DNA of 64,000 nucleotides, from positions 62,001-126,000 of the forward strand of contig NZ_JACFQG010000001.1 in NCBI RefSeq assembly GCF_016101585.1. Direction: 5' to 3'. The notes below the pieces were generated by a model. The model did not search any database. It had not been told where the DNA came from and saw nothing but the letters and a program-made list of their open reading frames with translations. Within the stretch, counting starts at the first letter, position 1. Each line of letters starts with the position of its first letter. Below, in pieces: positions 10,801 to 19,657 of this stretch. The DNA is from Bifidobacterium polysaccharolyticum. Lineage in GTDB: Bacteria > Actinomycetota > Actinomycetes > Actinomycetales > Bifidobacteriaceae. A program made the position numbers and the translations under genes.

Positions 10801-11456
10801 TGAAGGATCTGGAGCTGCGCGGCACCGGCAACCTGTTGGGCGACGAGCAGTCCGGCCATATCGAGGGGGTCGGCTTCGACCTTTACGTGCGCATGGTCTC
10901 CGAAGCGGTGGAAGAGTACAAGGAGCCTGGGCGGACCGAGCCGGTCACCGTCAGCATCGATCTGCCCTTGGAAGCTTCCATCCCTGTGGACTACATTGAT
11001 TCGGACAAGCTGCGTCTGGAGGCCTACCGCAAGCTGGCCTCGGCCCGCAACGAGCAGGATCTGCGCGACCTGCATGAGGAGCTGACCGACCGATATGGGC
11101 GTCCGCCGGCCCAGTTCGACACCCTCTTCGCAGTAGCCAGGCTGCGGGCCAAGGCTCGTTCCCTGGGCATTGCGGAGATCGCCTCCCAGGGCTCCAGAGT
11201 GCGGATCAGACCCGTGGCCATGCCCGACTCCCTCCAGGCAAGGATCGCACGCATCTACAAGGGCAGCCAGTACCGTCCTGTGACGCAGACCCTGCTGATC
11301 CCAGCGCCCTTCGCGGGCTCCCTGGGTTCGGGACCCATGGATTCAGCGGCCATGACCGCCTGGGTGGACACCTTGCTGGACGACCTGGCTTGGGGGCTGC
11401 CCAAGTCCTCCGACGATGGCACGCCAGCGGGTCCCTCGTCCGTCCAACAAAACTAG
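7833..11456 (+). CDS. mfd: Transcription-repair coupling factor
   Basis: 1207 residues, the usual length. Mfd dislodges RNA polymerase stalled at DNA lesions and recruits UvrA. In order: a UvrB-like N-terminal module, the RNA-polymerase-interacting CarD/TRCF domain (starting about residue 512 with GDYVVHDQHGIGRF), a superfamily 2 helicase core with Walker A GDVGFGKT near 671 and the DEEQRFG box near 773, then a TRG motif region and C-terminal UvrA-masking domain. It starts inside the end of pth. With uvrB elsewhere in this window it belongs to nucleotide excision repair. Confidence 0.97.
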   Translation: MVDEHIQSGQGTGKKVEPQESLNGSLRPLLDDLQADAAFKRLVQGDSEPATDTDTSLMVQAPQGIRPALAAAAAGRAPVVLVVPSERDAEEMAGAIRSWYEGDPGDVALLRSWETLPHERLSPRADTVASRMAVFRRLAHPIQDDPDFGPIRILVMPVRSLLQPVVKGLQDVEPLVFLRGQDLPLDQAVEALVRNAYTRVDLVMERGQFAVRGGILDVFVPTMAHPVRIEFFGDEVDTIRSFHASDQRTYGPDLDRIWAPPCRELQLTDQVRARARSLIGSIPNADDMLESIAQAIPVEGMESLLPALVDELVPVGSMLPEGALILLSEPQLLARSAQDLVKTANEFLAASWHVAASGQGSGAPISFDRASFLDYDEVISSLEYRKGEVWKLTDLSVDPDREGAERLDALAPDQYRGDEDRAASGIASLLERGDRVVVTAPAQGTLSRLRRAVQTTGITGLEYHRSLAVDGFVDQSAHLALLTERDLTGRTSVAAGSKTSNRRRKAIDLDELKPGDYVVHDQHGIGRFLGMRQRSVGVGPSKGSREYLVLEYAPSKRNAPPDKLFVPADQLDQVSRYIGAEIPRLNKLGGSDWSATKAKARKHVHKIAQGLVKLYSARQRTKGFAFSPDTPWQKELEDAFPYQETPDQLTAIDDVKADMEKPVPMDRLICGDVGFGKTEIAIRAAFKAVQDGKQVVVLVPTTLLVQQHYQTFTERFEGFPVDVAAMSRFQTAKENQATMEGLASGAVDVVIGTHKLLNPRIRFKDLGLMIVDEEQRFGVEAKETLKAMRTNVDVLSLSATPIPRTLEMAVTGIREMSTLATPPEDRLPVLTYVGAYEDAQVTAAIRRELLRGGQIFYIHNRVEDIGKVSAKVQTLVPEAKVGVAHGKMGEKQLDGVIRDFWHRDIDVLVCTTIVETGLDIPNANTLIVDRADRFGLSQLHQLRGRVGRGRERAYAYFLYDPSKPMTQTAHDRLATIAQNTALGSGYDVAMKDLELRGTGNLLGDEQSGHIEGVGFDLYVRMVSEAVEEYKEPGRTEPVTVSIDLPLEASIPVDYIDSDKLRLEAYRKLASARNEQDLRDLHEELTDRYGRPPAQFDTLFAVARLRAKARSLGIAEIASQGSRVRIRPVAMPDSLQARIARIYKGSQYRPVTQTLLIPAPFAGSLGSGPMDSAAMTAWVDTLLDDLAWGLPKSSDDGTPAGPSSVQQN

Positions 11457-11466
11457 TATCCTGTAA

Positions 11467-12795
<1,329 letters not shown>

Positions 12796-12853
12796 GGCTT
12801 TGTCGGTCGGGCCGGACCCTTTGCAGGTTTCGAACCAACCGTGAAGTCTTTCA

Positions 12854-12890
12854 CCCGTGGCGGTCCGCGTCGGCTGCCGCGGGTATTTTT
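12854..12890 (+). terminator. Rho-independent terminator of eno
   Basis: A 10-bp stem (CCCGTGGCGG / CTGCCGCGGG, with two G-U pairs and a 10-base loop) is followed by TATTTTT. The next start codon lies immediately after the T-run. Confidence 0.8.
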
Positions 12891-12896
12891 ATGGGT

Positions 12897-13475
12897 ATGG
12901 CCAAGAACAAACGTGACGGCGCCAACCGGCGGACAAACAGGCAGTCGTCGGGACCCATCACCTTCTTTGTGGCGGTCATCATCGTGGCTCTGGGGCTAAT
13001 TCAACTGGTCTCCACCTTCCACGCCTACGCCATTAATCTTTCCGAACTCAACGGCCTGCGCAACCAGCAGGCCCAGCTTGTCGAACACAAGCGTGACCTG
13101 GAGAACCAGATCCGGCGCTGGGATGACAAGGCCTATGTAACCGCCCAGGCCCGGGATCGGCTGGGATTCATTTTCCCCGACGAGGAGGCTATCCGGGTCC
13201 TGCACCCGGAGGCGGTCACGGGCAGCAAGGACAAAGACCAGGCTGGAAGCAAGGGGGTCCGGGCCCCCAGGAAGAACTCCCTGCCCTGGTATCAGGAGAT
13301 GGCTTACTCCTTCGCCAAGGCGGACCAGGATCCTACTGCCGATAGAAGCAAGGGGAGCACAGGTCAGCATCCTGGCGACGGAGCCAGTCCGAACGGCTCT
13401 GCCAGTCCGTCTGGTTCAAGTAGTCCGGGTGGCTCTGATGGCTCCACTCCATCTGGGGGCGGGGGAGCGCAGTGA
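12897..13475 (+). CDS. ftsB: Septum formation initiator, FtsB/DivIC family
   Basis: 192 residues from the ATG at 12897 (an ATG at 12891 in the same frame is the alternative). Single-pass membrane protein of the divisome that links FtsQ and FtsL-type partners. A basic cytoplasmic tail is followed by a transmembrane segment at about 20-38, a coiled coil (about 50-74, LNGLRNQQAQL), the conserved 'YVTAQARDRLGF' core, and a long disordered Ser/Gly/Pro/Asp-rich tail. Its place between eno and DUF501 is the normal actinobacterial order. Neither ATG has a ribosome site, since the eno terminator T-run directly precedes them; translation may be leaderless. Confidence 0.85.
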   Translation: MAKNKRDGANRRTNRQSSGPITFFVAVIIVALGLIQLVSTFHAYAINLSELNGLRNQQAQLVEHKRDLENQIRRWDDKAYVTAQARDRLGFIFPDEEAIRVLHPEAVTGSKDKDQAGSKGVRAPRKNSLPWYQEMAYSFAKADQDPTADRSKGSTGQHPGDGASPNGSASPSGSSSPGGSDGSTPSGGGGAQ

Positions 13476-13553
13476 ACTTCGAAGGCTTGGATTTCGCCGC
13501 TTCAACAGGCTATGAACTTTGCAGCAATGCACAATCAGAAAGATGAGGACAGC

Positions 13554-14255
13554 GTGAACAAGGCCCAGGGAAGGCCCCAGGCAGCAGTGGGATCTCAAGT
13601 CGTAGACAAGGCCAGGGTCGAGTCCGAGATTGGGCAGAATAAGGTCGAAGCCTTTGTCCTGATTGGCGACCGGGAACTGGCGGCGGTCAGGGATCGGGTC
13701 CAGGAGCTTCTGGCGACTCCGGCCACGCCGGAACAGATAGACGTCGTGAACCACCAGCTGGGTCGCTATCCGCGGGGTATGGTGGCCGTGGGCGCTCGCT
13801 GTGTCTGCGGCAACCCCCTGGCCGTGGTCACCCGGCCGCAGCTGGAGGACGGCACGCCTTTTCCGACCACGTGCTATCTGACCAGCCCCGAGGCCGTCAA
13901 GGCCGTCTCCCGGTTGGAAGCTAACGGTATCATGACCGACTGGAATGCCGAACTTGGTTCCGATCCGGATCTGGCCAGTGCTTATCGCAGGGCCCATGAG
14001 CTCTACCTGGCCTTCCGGTCTGCCTTGGCCCATCAGCTGGGCGACGACGAAGGGCACATCGCCGGAATCTCGGCGGGGGGCATGCCCAAGCGGGTCAAGT
14101 GCCTGCATGCTCTGACCGCTCAGTCTCTGGTTATGGGCCCTGGGGTTAATCCTTTGGGCGACCGTGCTCTTGGTTTGGTGCGTCAAGTATTCGATCCCCA
14201 GGTCTGCAGGTGCGTTCGGCCTTGGACTGAGTCATACCGGGAAGAGAACCGATGA
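13554..14255 (+). CDS. DUF501 domain-containing protein
   Basis: 233 residues from a GTG at 13554 preceded by GAGGA; in-frame ATGs at 13512 and 13527 are possible but have poorer ribosome sites. DUF501 proteins are small, soluble, of unknown function, and nearly always lie between ftsB and ppx/gppA in actinobacteria, as here. Conserved features visible are the 'LGRYPRGMVAVGARC' core, two cysteines spaced C-x-C (CVCG), a further CYLT, and 'PKRVKCLHAL' near the C-terminus. The cysteines suggest a possible metal site, which is inference. Confidence 0.85.
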   Translation: MNKAQGRPQAAVGSQVVDKARVESEIGQNKVEAFVLIGDRELAAVRDRVQELLATPATPEQIDVVNHQLGRYPRGMVAVGARCVCGNPLAVVTRPQLEDGTPFPTTCYLTSPEAVKAVSRLEANGIMTDWNAELGSDPDLASAYRRAHELYLAFRSALAHQLGDDEGHIAGISAGGMPKRVKCLHALTAQSLVMGPGVNPLGDRALGLVRQVFDPQVCRCVRPWTESYREENR

Positions 14256-14265
14256 AGGGGGTTTT

Positions 14266-15267
14266 ATGGATCAGGTAACGGTGGCGGGTGTGGATTGCGG
14301 CACTAACTCCATACGTCTGCTGATTGCCGAGGTGGACCGGCAGGGGCTCCATCCGGTGGCTCCCAGGCTGATGCGCGTTATCCGGTTGGGGGAGGGCGTG
14401 GACCGCAATCACTGCTTCTCCGACCAAGCTCTGGAGCGCGCCTTTGAGGCCTGTCGGCTCTTCGCCCAGCAGCTGCATGAGCACCCGGTAGATGGCCTGC
14501 GCTTTGTGGCCACCTCAGCCACCAGGGATGCCGACAACCGAGAAAAATTCGAGGCGGGGGTGCACTCCATCCTAGGGGTCACGCCCGAGGTCATCAGTGG
14601 CTCCCAGGAGGCCTCGCTGAGCTTTCTGGGAGCGGTCAGCGTGCTGGAGCAGCGAGGCGGCACCGACATGCCCCCTGCGCCATACCTGGTGGTCGACCTG
14701 GGTGGTGGCTCCACCGAGCTGGTCCTGGGCGGGGATGGGAGCGATTTGCTTGTTGACCATGTCAGGGCCTCCTACTCCATGAACATCGGCTCCGTGCGGA
14801 TGACTGAGCGCCATCTGCTGAACGATCCTCCCAGCCAGGAGCAGATTGACCAGGCGCTTGAGGATGTTGACAGCTGGATCGACCGGGCCTTCGACCAGGT
14901 CCCTGTAGCCGGAGTAGGCAGTGTGATCGGAGTCTCCGGCACGGTCACCACCATGAGCGCCTTGGCCCTGGGATGCGAGGTCTACAACCGCCATGCCGTC
15001 GATGGTCAGTCCATTTCGGTTGATGCGGCCTGCCGGGTTGACGACCGGGTGCTGAACATGAGCCGGCAGGAGCGTAGGGAGCTCAAGGCCATCCATCCTG
15101 GGCGTGTGGATGTGATTGGCGGCGGCGCCCTGATCTGGAGTCGCCTGTTGGAGCGTCTGGGCCAGGCCAGCCCGAGTGCGTTGGCTTCGGGAACCTATGT
15201 GGCCAGCGAGCATGGTCTCCTGGACGGCCTGGTCCTGGACTACGGTCGGACCCTCCTGCGCGAATGA
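14266..15267 (+). CDS. Exopolyphosphatase / pppGpp phosphatase (Ppx/GppA family)
   Basis: 333 residues. Family members hydrolyse inorganic polyphosphate or pppGpp. The actin-like ATPase fold motifs are clear: phosphate loop GVDCGTNSIRLLIAE at the N-terminus and VVDLGGGSTELVLG in the middle, then a Gly-rich 'GVIGVSGTVTTM' adenosine-type loop. The ATG at 14266 is chosen because GAAGGGGG precedes it; the longer frame starts inside DUF501. Short single-domain form, as usual in actinobacteria. Which substrate it prefers cannot be decided from sequence. Confidence 0.9.
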   Translation: MDQVTVAGVDCGTNSIRLLIAEVDRQGLHPVAPRLMRVIRLGEGVDRNHCFSDQALERAFEACRLFAQQLHEHPVDGLRFVATSATRDADNREKFEAGVHSILGVTPEVISGSQEASLSFLGAVSVLEQRGGTDMPPAPYLVVDLGGGSTELVLGGDGSDLLVDHVRASYSMNIGSVRMTERHLLNDPPSQEQIDQALEDVDSWIDRAFDQVPVAGVGSVIGVSGTVTTMSALALGCEVYNRHAVDGQSISVDAACRVDDRVLNMSRQERRELKAIHPGRVDVIGGGALIWSRLLERLGQASPSALASGTYVASEHGLLDGLVLDYGRTLLRE

Positions 15268-15291
15268 TATACTAAGGCGTTATGGGTCATG

Positions 15292-15377
15292 GCCCCGGTG
15301 GCGAAATGGTATACGCATCGGACTTAAAATCCGCCGCCTTCACCGGCTTGTGGGTTCGATTCCCACCCGGGGCACCA
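15292..15377 (+). tRNA. tRNA-Leu (UAA anticodon)
   Basis: Acceptor GCCCCGG pairs with CCGGGGC; the anticodon loop is CTTAAAA (anticodon TAA); a class II extra arm (GCC-GGC stem) and T-arm GTGGG/CCCAC are present; CCA is encoded at 15375-15377. A TATACT -10 box lies at 15268-15273 just after the preceding stop. This is the class of the streptomycete bldA tRNA. Confidence 0.93.
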
Positions 15378-15467
15378 AGGCCTCATCGGCTTGGACGGCA
15401 GTGTCGCAACTTGTCACCCGGCCGACGAACCGATACTCTGGTACGCAAGAAAACCAAAGGAGTTGTC

Positions 15468-15875
15468 ATGAGTGACCAATCCATGCCCGAGGTGAACGCC
15501 GAATTCGGCGCCACGCCGACCATAACCTTCCATGGTTCGGCGCCCAGCGGGCTGCGCGCCGTGGAGCTGGTCGAGGGGGACGGGCCAGTCGTCCGCAAGG
15601 GCGATACCGTCACCGTCAACTATCACGGTGTCGTTTGGGGGTCCGATCAGGTCTTCGACTCCAGCTTCCAGCGTCATCAGCCAGCCAGCTTCGGCATTGG
15701 CGTGGGGCAGGTCATTCGCGGCTGGGACCAGACGGTGCCCGGCCACAACGTGGGGTCCAGGTTGGTGGTCTCCATTCCGCCGGAGTACGGATATGGTCGT
15801 CAGGGGATGCCTCAGGCGGGCATCGGCGGCGACGATACCCTGGTTTTCGTGATCGACATCATATCGACACGGTAG
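15468..15875 (+). CDS. FKBP-type peptidyl-prolyl cis-trans isomerase
   Basis: 135 residues, a single minimal FKBP domain. The family pattern is complete: VTVNYHGVVWGSDQVFDSS, then 'GQVIRGWDQTVPG' in the active-site pocket, and the C-terminal 'DDTLVFVIDII' strand. It accelerates proline isomerisation in protein folding. No signal peptide, so cytoplasmic. ATG at 15468 has AAAGGAG seven bases before it; the upstream open frame runs through the tRNA and is not coding. A strong terminator follows. Confidence 0.94.
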   Translation: MSDQSMPEVNAEFGATPTITFHGSAPSGLRAVELVEGDGPVVRKGDTVTVNYHGVVWGSDQVFDSSFQRHQPASFGIGVGQVIRGWDQTVPGHNVGSRLVVSIPPEYGYGRQGMPQAGIGGDDTLVFVIDIISTR

Positions 15876-15887
15876 ACAAGGGTCTCC

Positions 15888-15915
15888 AGGCGCCGGTGAG
15901 GGCCGGCGCCTTTTT
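15888..15915 (+). terminator. Rho-independent terminator after the FKBP gene
   Basis: Perfect 9-bp stem AGGCGCCGG / CCGGCGCCT with a 6-base loop, followed by a run of five T. Confidence 0.9.
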
Positions 15916-15980
15916 CATACCCTTGACTTTGCAGTTCAGGTCGGGCCACGAGACAAGTGCATTAAACAAGGAGGAATCAC

Positions 15981-16460
15981 ATGGCTGAGGAAAAGACGAT
16001 TCTGCTGACACAGGCCGCTTACGACAAGCTGAAGGAGGAGCTTGACCACCGTCAGGGCGAGTACCGCGACGAGATTACCGAACGTATCGCGGCGGCTCGA
16101 GCCGAGGGTGATCTGAGCGAGAACGGCGGCTACCAGGCTGCGCGCGAGGAGCAGGGTAAGAACGAGGGGCGGATAAACGAGCTGATCGTCAAGCTTCGCA
16201 ACGCCAAGATCCTCAAGGCTCCTAAGGCTGGCACGGTGGGCAACGGATCCCTGGTGACCTTGACCATGGCCGGCAATGAAATGGTCTATGTGCTGGGTTC
16301 CAGAGATTTGACCGTGGCCACCGACTATGATGTCATCAGCCCCGAGTCGCCTATCGGCGCGGCCCTCATGGGCGCCAAGAAGGGCCAGACCGTGACCTAC
16401 AAGGCTCCCAATGGCAAGGACATCTCGGTCACCGTCAAGGATGCCCAGCCTCTCAAGTAG
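15981..16460 (+). CDS. greA: Transcription elongation factor GreA
   Basis: 159 residues. GreA binds in the secondary channel of RNA polymerase and stimulates cleavage of backtracked RNA. An N-terminal antiparallel coiled coil (about 10-80) carries the acidic tip (AEGDLSENGGYQAA) and is followed by the C-terminal FKBP-like domain (SPIGAALMGAKKGQTV). ATG with AAGGAGG upstream. It stands alone between two terminators and is convergent with the hemolysin III gene. Confidence 0.97.
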   Translation: MAEEKTILLTQAAYDKLKEELDHRQGEYRDEITERIAAARAEGDLSENGGYQAAREEQGKNEGRINELIVKLRNAKILKAPKAGTVGNGSLVTLTMAGNEMVYVLGSRDLTVATDYDVISPESPIGAALMGAKKGQTVTYKAPNGKDISVTVKDAQPLK

Positions 16461-16496
16461 CGGGACGACCCCTCACCGTCCCAGCTCGGCCTGAAT

Positions 16497-16534
16497 GAAG
16501 CCGCTCTCCGCCATGGTCGACGGGGGGCGGCTTC
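16497..16534. terminator. Possible terminator after greA
   Basis: GAAGCCGC / GCGGCTTC pair over a 22-base loop between convergent genes. No T-run follows, so this is a weak candidate. Confidence 0.3.
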
Positions 16535-16624
16535 GTCTGTGGGTGACTGCTCTATGAATGACCACTTGGTTCGTAAGGCAGGCCGATGGTCTTTGTTAAA
16601 AGTGCGGTTCGGCTGGAGAGCTGC

Positions 16625-17545
16625 TCAGCGCAGGTTGCAGACCACCAGATAGATGGCCACGATGTGGCAGGCATAGCCGATGACCGTGCCGCAGTGGAAT
16701 ATCTCATGGAAGCCGAATACCCGGGGCCAAGGGTCCGGCCGACGCAGACCGTAGACAATCGCCCCCAGGATGTAGGCCAGGCCGCCGGCCACGATCAGCC
16801 AAACCACCGGCGGACCGGCCATGGGGGAGTCCCAGAAGAGTTTCAGGAAGCCCACTCCCGAGACTCCGAAGACCACGTAGACAAGGGTGTAGAGCCAGCG
16901 GGGAGCATCGATCCAGAAGACGTGGACGATCATGGCCACCAGGCTGGCCCCCCACATGCCCAGGATGATGACCCGCCGCCAGAAGGGGTCCAGTGCAAAG
17001 GAAATCGGCGTGTAGGTGCCGGCGATGAGCAGGAAGATGTTGACGTGGTCCAAGCGGCGCAGAACGTCCGTGGTCCCCGGGGTCCAGTCGCCCAGATGGT
17101 AGAGAGCCGAGTTACCGAAGAGGGCCAGTGAGGCGACCATGAAGACCGCACATGCCAGCTTAAGGCCAGTGCCGTGGGCCAAACAGATCAGCACGATGCC
17201 GGCGGCCAGGGCCAGCGGGGCGGCCACGGCGTGAATCCAGCCACGCAGCAGGGGCTTGGGGCGGCCGTGCACATCCAGGCGGACCTTGCGTTCGATCTCC
17301 ATGTCGGGGATGCCCTCGATTCGTGAGGCTTTGATCTCGGCCTTGGCCATGATCCGTGCAGCCTTGGCCTTGGCTTTGGCGCGCACCGCATCGGCCTTGG
17401 CCTGCAGATGGGCCTCATGGGCCACCTCTGCGTCCCTGCGCAGGTAGGTCAGCTCCTGTCGGCGCTGTTGGCGACGGCGTTCGAGATCGGGATCGACCTC
17501 CTGGTCCTCAGGCGGTCTGCCGTCCTCGCTGGTCCTGGTTGCCAT
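16625..17545 (-). CDS. Hemolysin III / PAQR-family membrane protein
   Basis: 306 residues. The C-terminal 210 residues are the seven-transmembrane HlyIII/PAQR domain, with 'SALYHLGDW' after the second helix, 'LDHVNIFLLIAGTYTP' and 'GFHEIFHCGTVIGYACH'. The conserved histidines and aspartate form the probable metal site of this superfamily. Unusual is the N-terminal 95 residues: highly charged, Arg/Lys/Ala-rich and predicted to be a coiled coil, absent from the roughly 210-residue standard members. Despite the name, haemolysis is not a safe prediction; relatives are membrane hydrolase-like proteins of unclear role. ATG with GGGAGGG before it. Confidence 0.85.
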   Translation of the reverse strand: MATRTSEDGRPPEDQEVDPDLERRRQQRRQELTYLRRDAEVAHEAHLQAKADAVRAKAKAKAARIMAKAEIKASRIEGIPDMEIERKVRLDVHGRPKPLLRGWIHAVAAPLALAAGIVLICLAHGTGLKLACAVFMVASLALFGNSALYHLGDWTPGTTDVLRRLDHVNIFLLIAGTYTPISFALDPFWRRVIILGMWGASLVAMIVHVFWIDAPRWLYTLVYVVFGVSGVGFLKLFWDSPMAGPPVVWLIVAGGLAYILGAIVYGLRRPDPWPRVFGFHEIFHCGTVIGYACHIVAIYLVVCNLR

Positions 17546-17701
17546 GGCCCTCCCTTGGCCCCTTGACTGGTCCGGGCCTGTCGGGTCCGGTAGCCGGGGC
17601 GAAACATCCGTGAACCACCCTACCCCAGACCTGTGTATTGGACGCGCATGTCATCATCGCCCTGGGCATGACCCACCTATCCGCTTCCGCGGGCCCTTTG
17701 T

Positions 17702-19201
17702 ATGATGGAGGGCATGGCTGATTTTTCCGAGATTCTGGCATCCTGCGACGACTGCAATGAGGAGGACCGCGAGTGGCTGCACCACCTAGTGGCCGACTGG
17801 CAGGTCATCGCCGATCTAAGCTTTGCCGACCTGCTGCTCCTGCTGCGTACCGGCGAGGGCGAGTTCACTGTAGCCGAGCAGTGCAGGCCCTCTACGGTCA
17901 TGTCTTTGCGCACCGAAGATGTGGTCGGAGAGCATTTCCCGACTGATCGCAGCGAGGAGCTGGAGGCGGCCATGCAGTCCAAGGGAGTGCTGCGATCCAA
18001 TAAGCTGCGAACCATCGGCCGCGCCACGGTCTGCGATGTCTATGCCCCTATTCGTCACCAGGGCAAAACCCTGGGCTTGGTGGTCCGCGAGACCAACATG
18101 GCCACGCGCGAGTCCAACGGCCGTTACGAAAGCGAGAGCATCAACGCGGGCAAGGAACTCTTCGAGATGATCACCCGCGGCGAGTTCCCCTACGCAGATT
18201 CGGTGCTCAACCAGCGGCACAACGCCAGGGTGGCCGACGGTTTCTTTGTGTTGACGGCAAGCGGCGTAGTGCGTTATGCCTCGCCCAACGCCATCAGCTG
18301 CTTCCGCCGACTGGGCTCAGTAGAGACCATGATTGGCCAGTACCTGAGCGAGATCGGCACCTCCCTGCTCAAGGAGAACGATCCCGTGCCCGACTCTTTG
18401 CCGTTGGTCTTATCGGGCAAGGCGGCTGTGGACTCGGAACTAGATGCCAACGGGTCGGCTGTCTCCATGCGCTCCCTGCCCTTGTACGGCAAGCAGGGCA
18501 GGACCGGCGCCATCGTTCTCTGCCGGGACGTGACCGAGCTGCGCCGCCGGGAGAAGGAGCTGCAGACCAAGGATGCCACCATCTCCGAGATCCATCACCG
18601 TGTCAAGAACAACCTTCAGGCCGTGTCAGCCCTGCTGCGGCTGCAGGCCAGGCGCACCAAGTCAGACGAGGTCCGCAAGGAGCTGGAGGAAGCCCAGCGC
18701 CGCGTCCAGACCATCGCCGTAGTTCACGAGGGCCTCAGCCAGACCGCCGACGAGATTGTGGACTTTGATAAGGTGATTGCCAACCTGCTGAAGATGAGCG
18801 TGGACCTGGCCACCACCAGCGACCAGCACATCACCATCTCCTACGTGGGCAAGTTCGGGATGATGCCAGCCCAGGATGCAACACCCTTGTCCCTGGTGCT
18901 GACCGAGCTGGTCAACAATGCTGTCGAACACGGTTTTGAGGGCCGTGACGAGGGGCATATCACCATATCGGTAGGCCGGGGCGGCAACAACCTCAATGTG
19001 GTGGTCGAGGATGACGGCAACGGCTACAGCACCGAGTCGGATCAGGGACAGGCTCGATCCACCGGGTCCGGGCTGGGCACGCAGATCATCAATACCTTCG
19101 TCACCAACGACTTCGGCGGTACGGTCAAGTGGGAGCCACGCCGGGATGGGGGCACCCGGGTGGTCATCAACATCAAGCTGCGCGTGGCGCAGGACGTGTG
19201 A
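17702..19201 (+). CDS. pdtaS: Sensor histidine kinase, PdtaS-like
   Basis: 499 residues, no transmembrane segment, hence cytosolic. N-terminal GAF-like H_kinase_N domain (about 15-145), PAS domain (about 165-285), HisKA_2 dimerisation domain with H298/H299 in EIHHRVKNNLQ, and HATPase domain with the N-box (TELVNNAVEHG) and G-box (GSGLGTQI). This is the layout of mycobacterial PdtaS (Rv3220c), whose partner is the ANTAR response regulator PdtaR. As in Mycobacterium, whiB1 is the convergent neighbour. A PdtaR homologue lies at 48381-49028. ATGs at 17705 and 17714 are alternative starts. Confidence 0.88.
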   Translation: MMEGMADFSEILASCDDCNEEDREWLHHLVADWQVIADLSFADLLLLLRTGEGEFTVAEQCRPSTVMSLRTEDVVGEHFPTDRSEELEAAMQSKGVLRSNKLRTIGRATVCDVYAPIRHQGKTLGLVVRETNMATRESNGRYESESINAGKELFEMITRGEFPYADSVLNQRHNARVADGFFVLTASGVVRYASPNAISCFRRLGSVETMIGQYLSEIGTSLLKENDPVPDSLPLVLSGKAAVDSELDANGSAVSMRSLPLYGKQGRTGAIVLCRDVTELRRREKELQTKDATISEIHHRVKNNLQAVSALLRLQARRTKSDEVRKELEEAQRRVQTIAVVHEGLSQTADEIVDFDKVIANLLKMSVDLATTSDQHITISYVGKFGMMPAQDATPLSLVLTELVNNAVEHGFEGRDEGHITISVGRGGNNLNVVVEDDGNGYSTESDQGQARSTGSGLGTQIINTFVTNDFGGTVKWEPRRDGGTRVVINIKLRVAQDV

Positions 19202-19246
19202 TATCCCGAAAACCTATTAGCGAGGAGTGCTTTTCAGGAAAAGAAA

Positions 19247-19273
19247 GGGGCGGTGGCATCAAGCCATCGCCCC
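19247..19273. terminator. Bidirectional hairpin terminator between pdtaS and whiB1
   Basis: GGGGCGGTGGC / GCCATCGCCCC form an 11-bp stem (one non-Watson-Crick pair) with a 5-base loop. Read on the minus strand it is followed by CCTTTCTTTTCC, so it serves best as the whiB1 terminator. Confidence 0.7.
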
Positions 19274-19301
19274 TCAACTGTTCGGTGCAATCGGGAAGGA
19301 A

Positions 19302-19580
19302 TCAGGACTGCATCTGCATGGCCTGGGACCTGCGCGCACGCATGGCCCGACGCTTGAGAGCCCTGCGTTCGTCCTCGCTCAGTCCGCCCCAGACGCCGTA
19401 ATCCTGATTGGTGTCCAGGGCGCACTTCAGACAGGCGTCAATGACCTTGCAGGTCCGGCAGACAGCCTTGGCCTCCTCGATCTGCTGATAGGCTGCACCT
19501 GTGTTGCCGACAGGGAAGAACAGCTCAGGGTCCTTGTCACGGCAAGCAGCCTTGGCGCGCCAATCAAACGCATTACTCAT
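19302..19580 (-). CDS. whiB1: WhiB-family iron-sulfur transcription regulator, WhiB1 type
   Basis: 92 residues. The four iron-sulfur ligands are C13, C41, C44 and C50 (C-x27-C-x2-C-x5-C), with a fifth cysteine at 53. The GVWGG turn at 62-66 and a basic C-terminal DNA-binding tail (ERRALKRRAMRARR) complete the family pattern. The 'ELFFPVGN' segment and the pdtaS neighbour match WhiB1 of Mycobacterium, which binds sigma-A region 4 and responds to nitric oxide. Ribosome site GGAGG before the ATG. Paralogue of the WhiB2-type gene at 24754. Confidence 0.92.
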   Translation of the reverse strand: MSNAFDWRAKAACRDKDPELFFPVGNTGAAYQQIEEAKAVCRTCKVIDACLKCALDTNQDYGVWGGLSEDERRALKRRAMRARRSQAMQMQS

Positions 19581-19657
19581 CTACCTAAGCCTCCAAGAAG
19601 TTTTTATCTGTGTTTTATCACTACCCTATGCAAGATAAGCACGATGGGTGACTTTTT

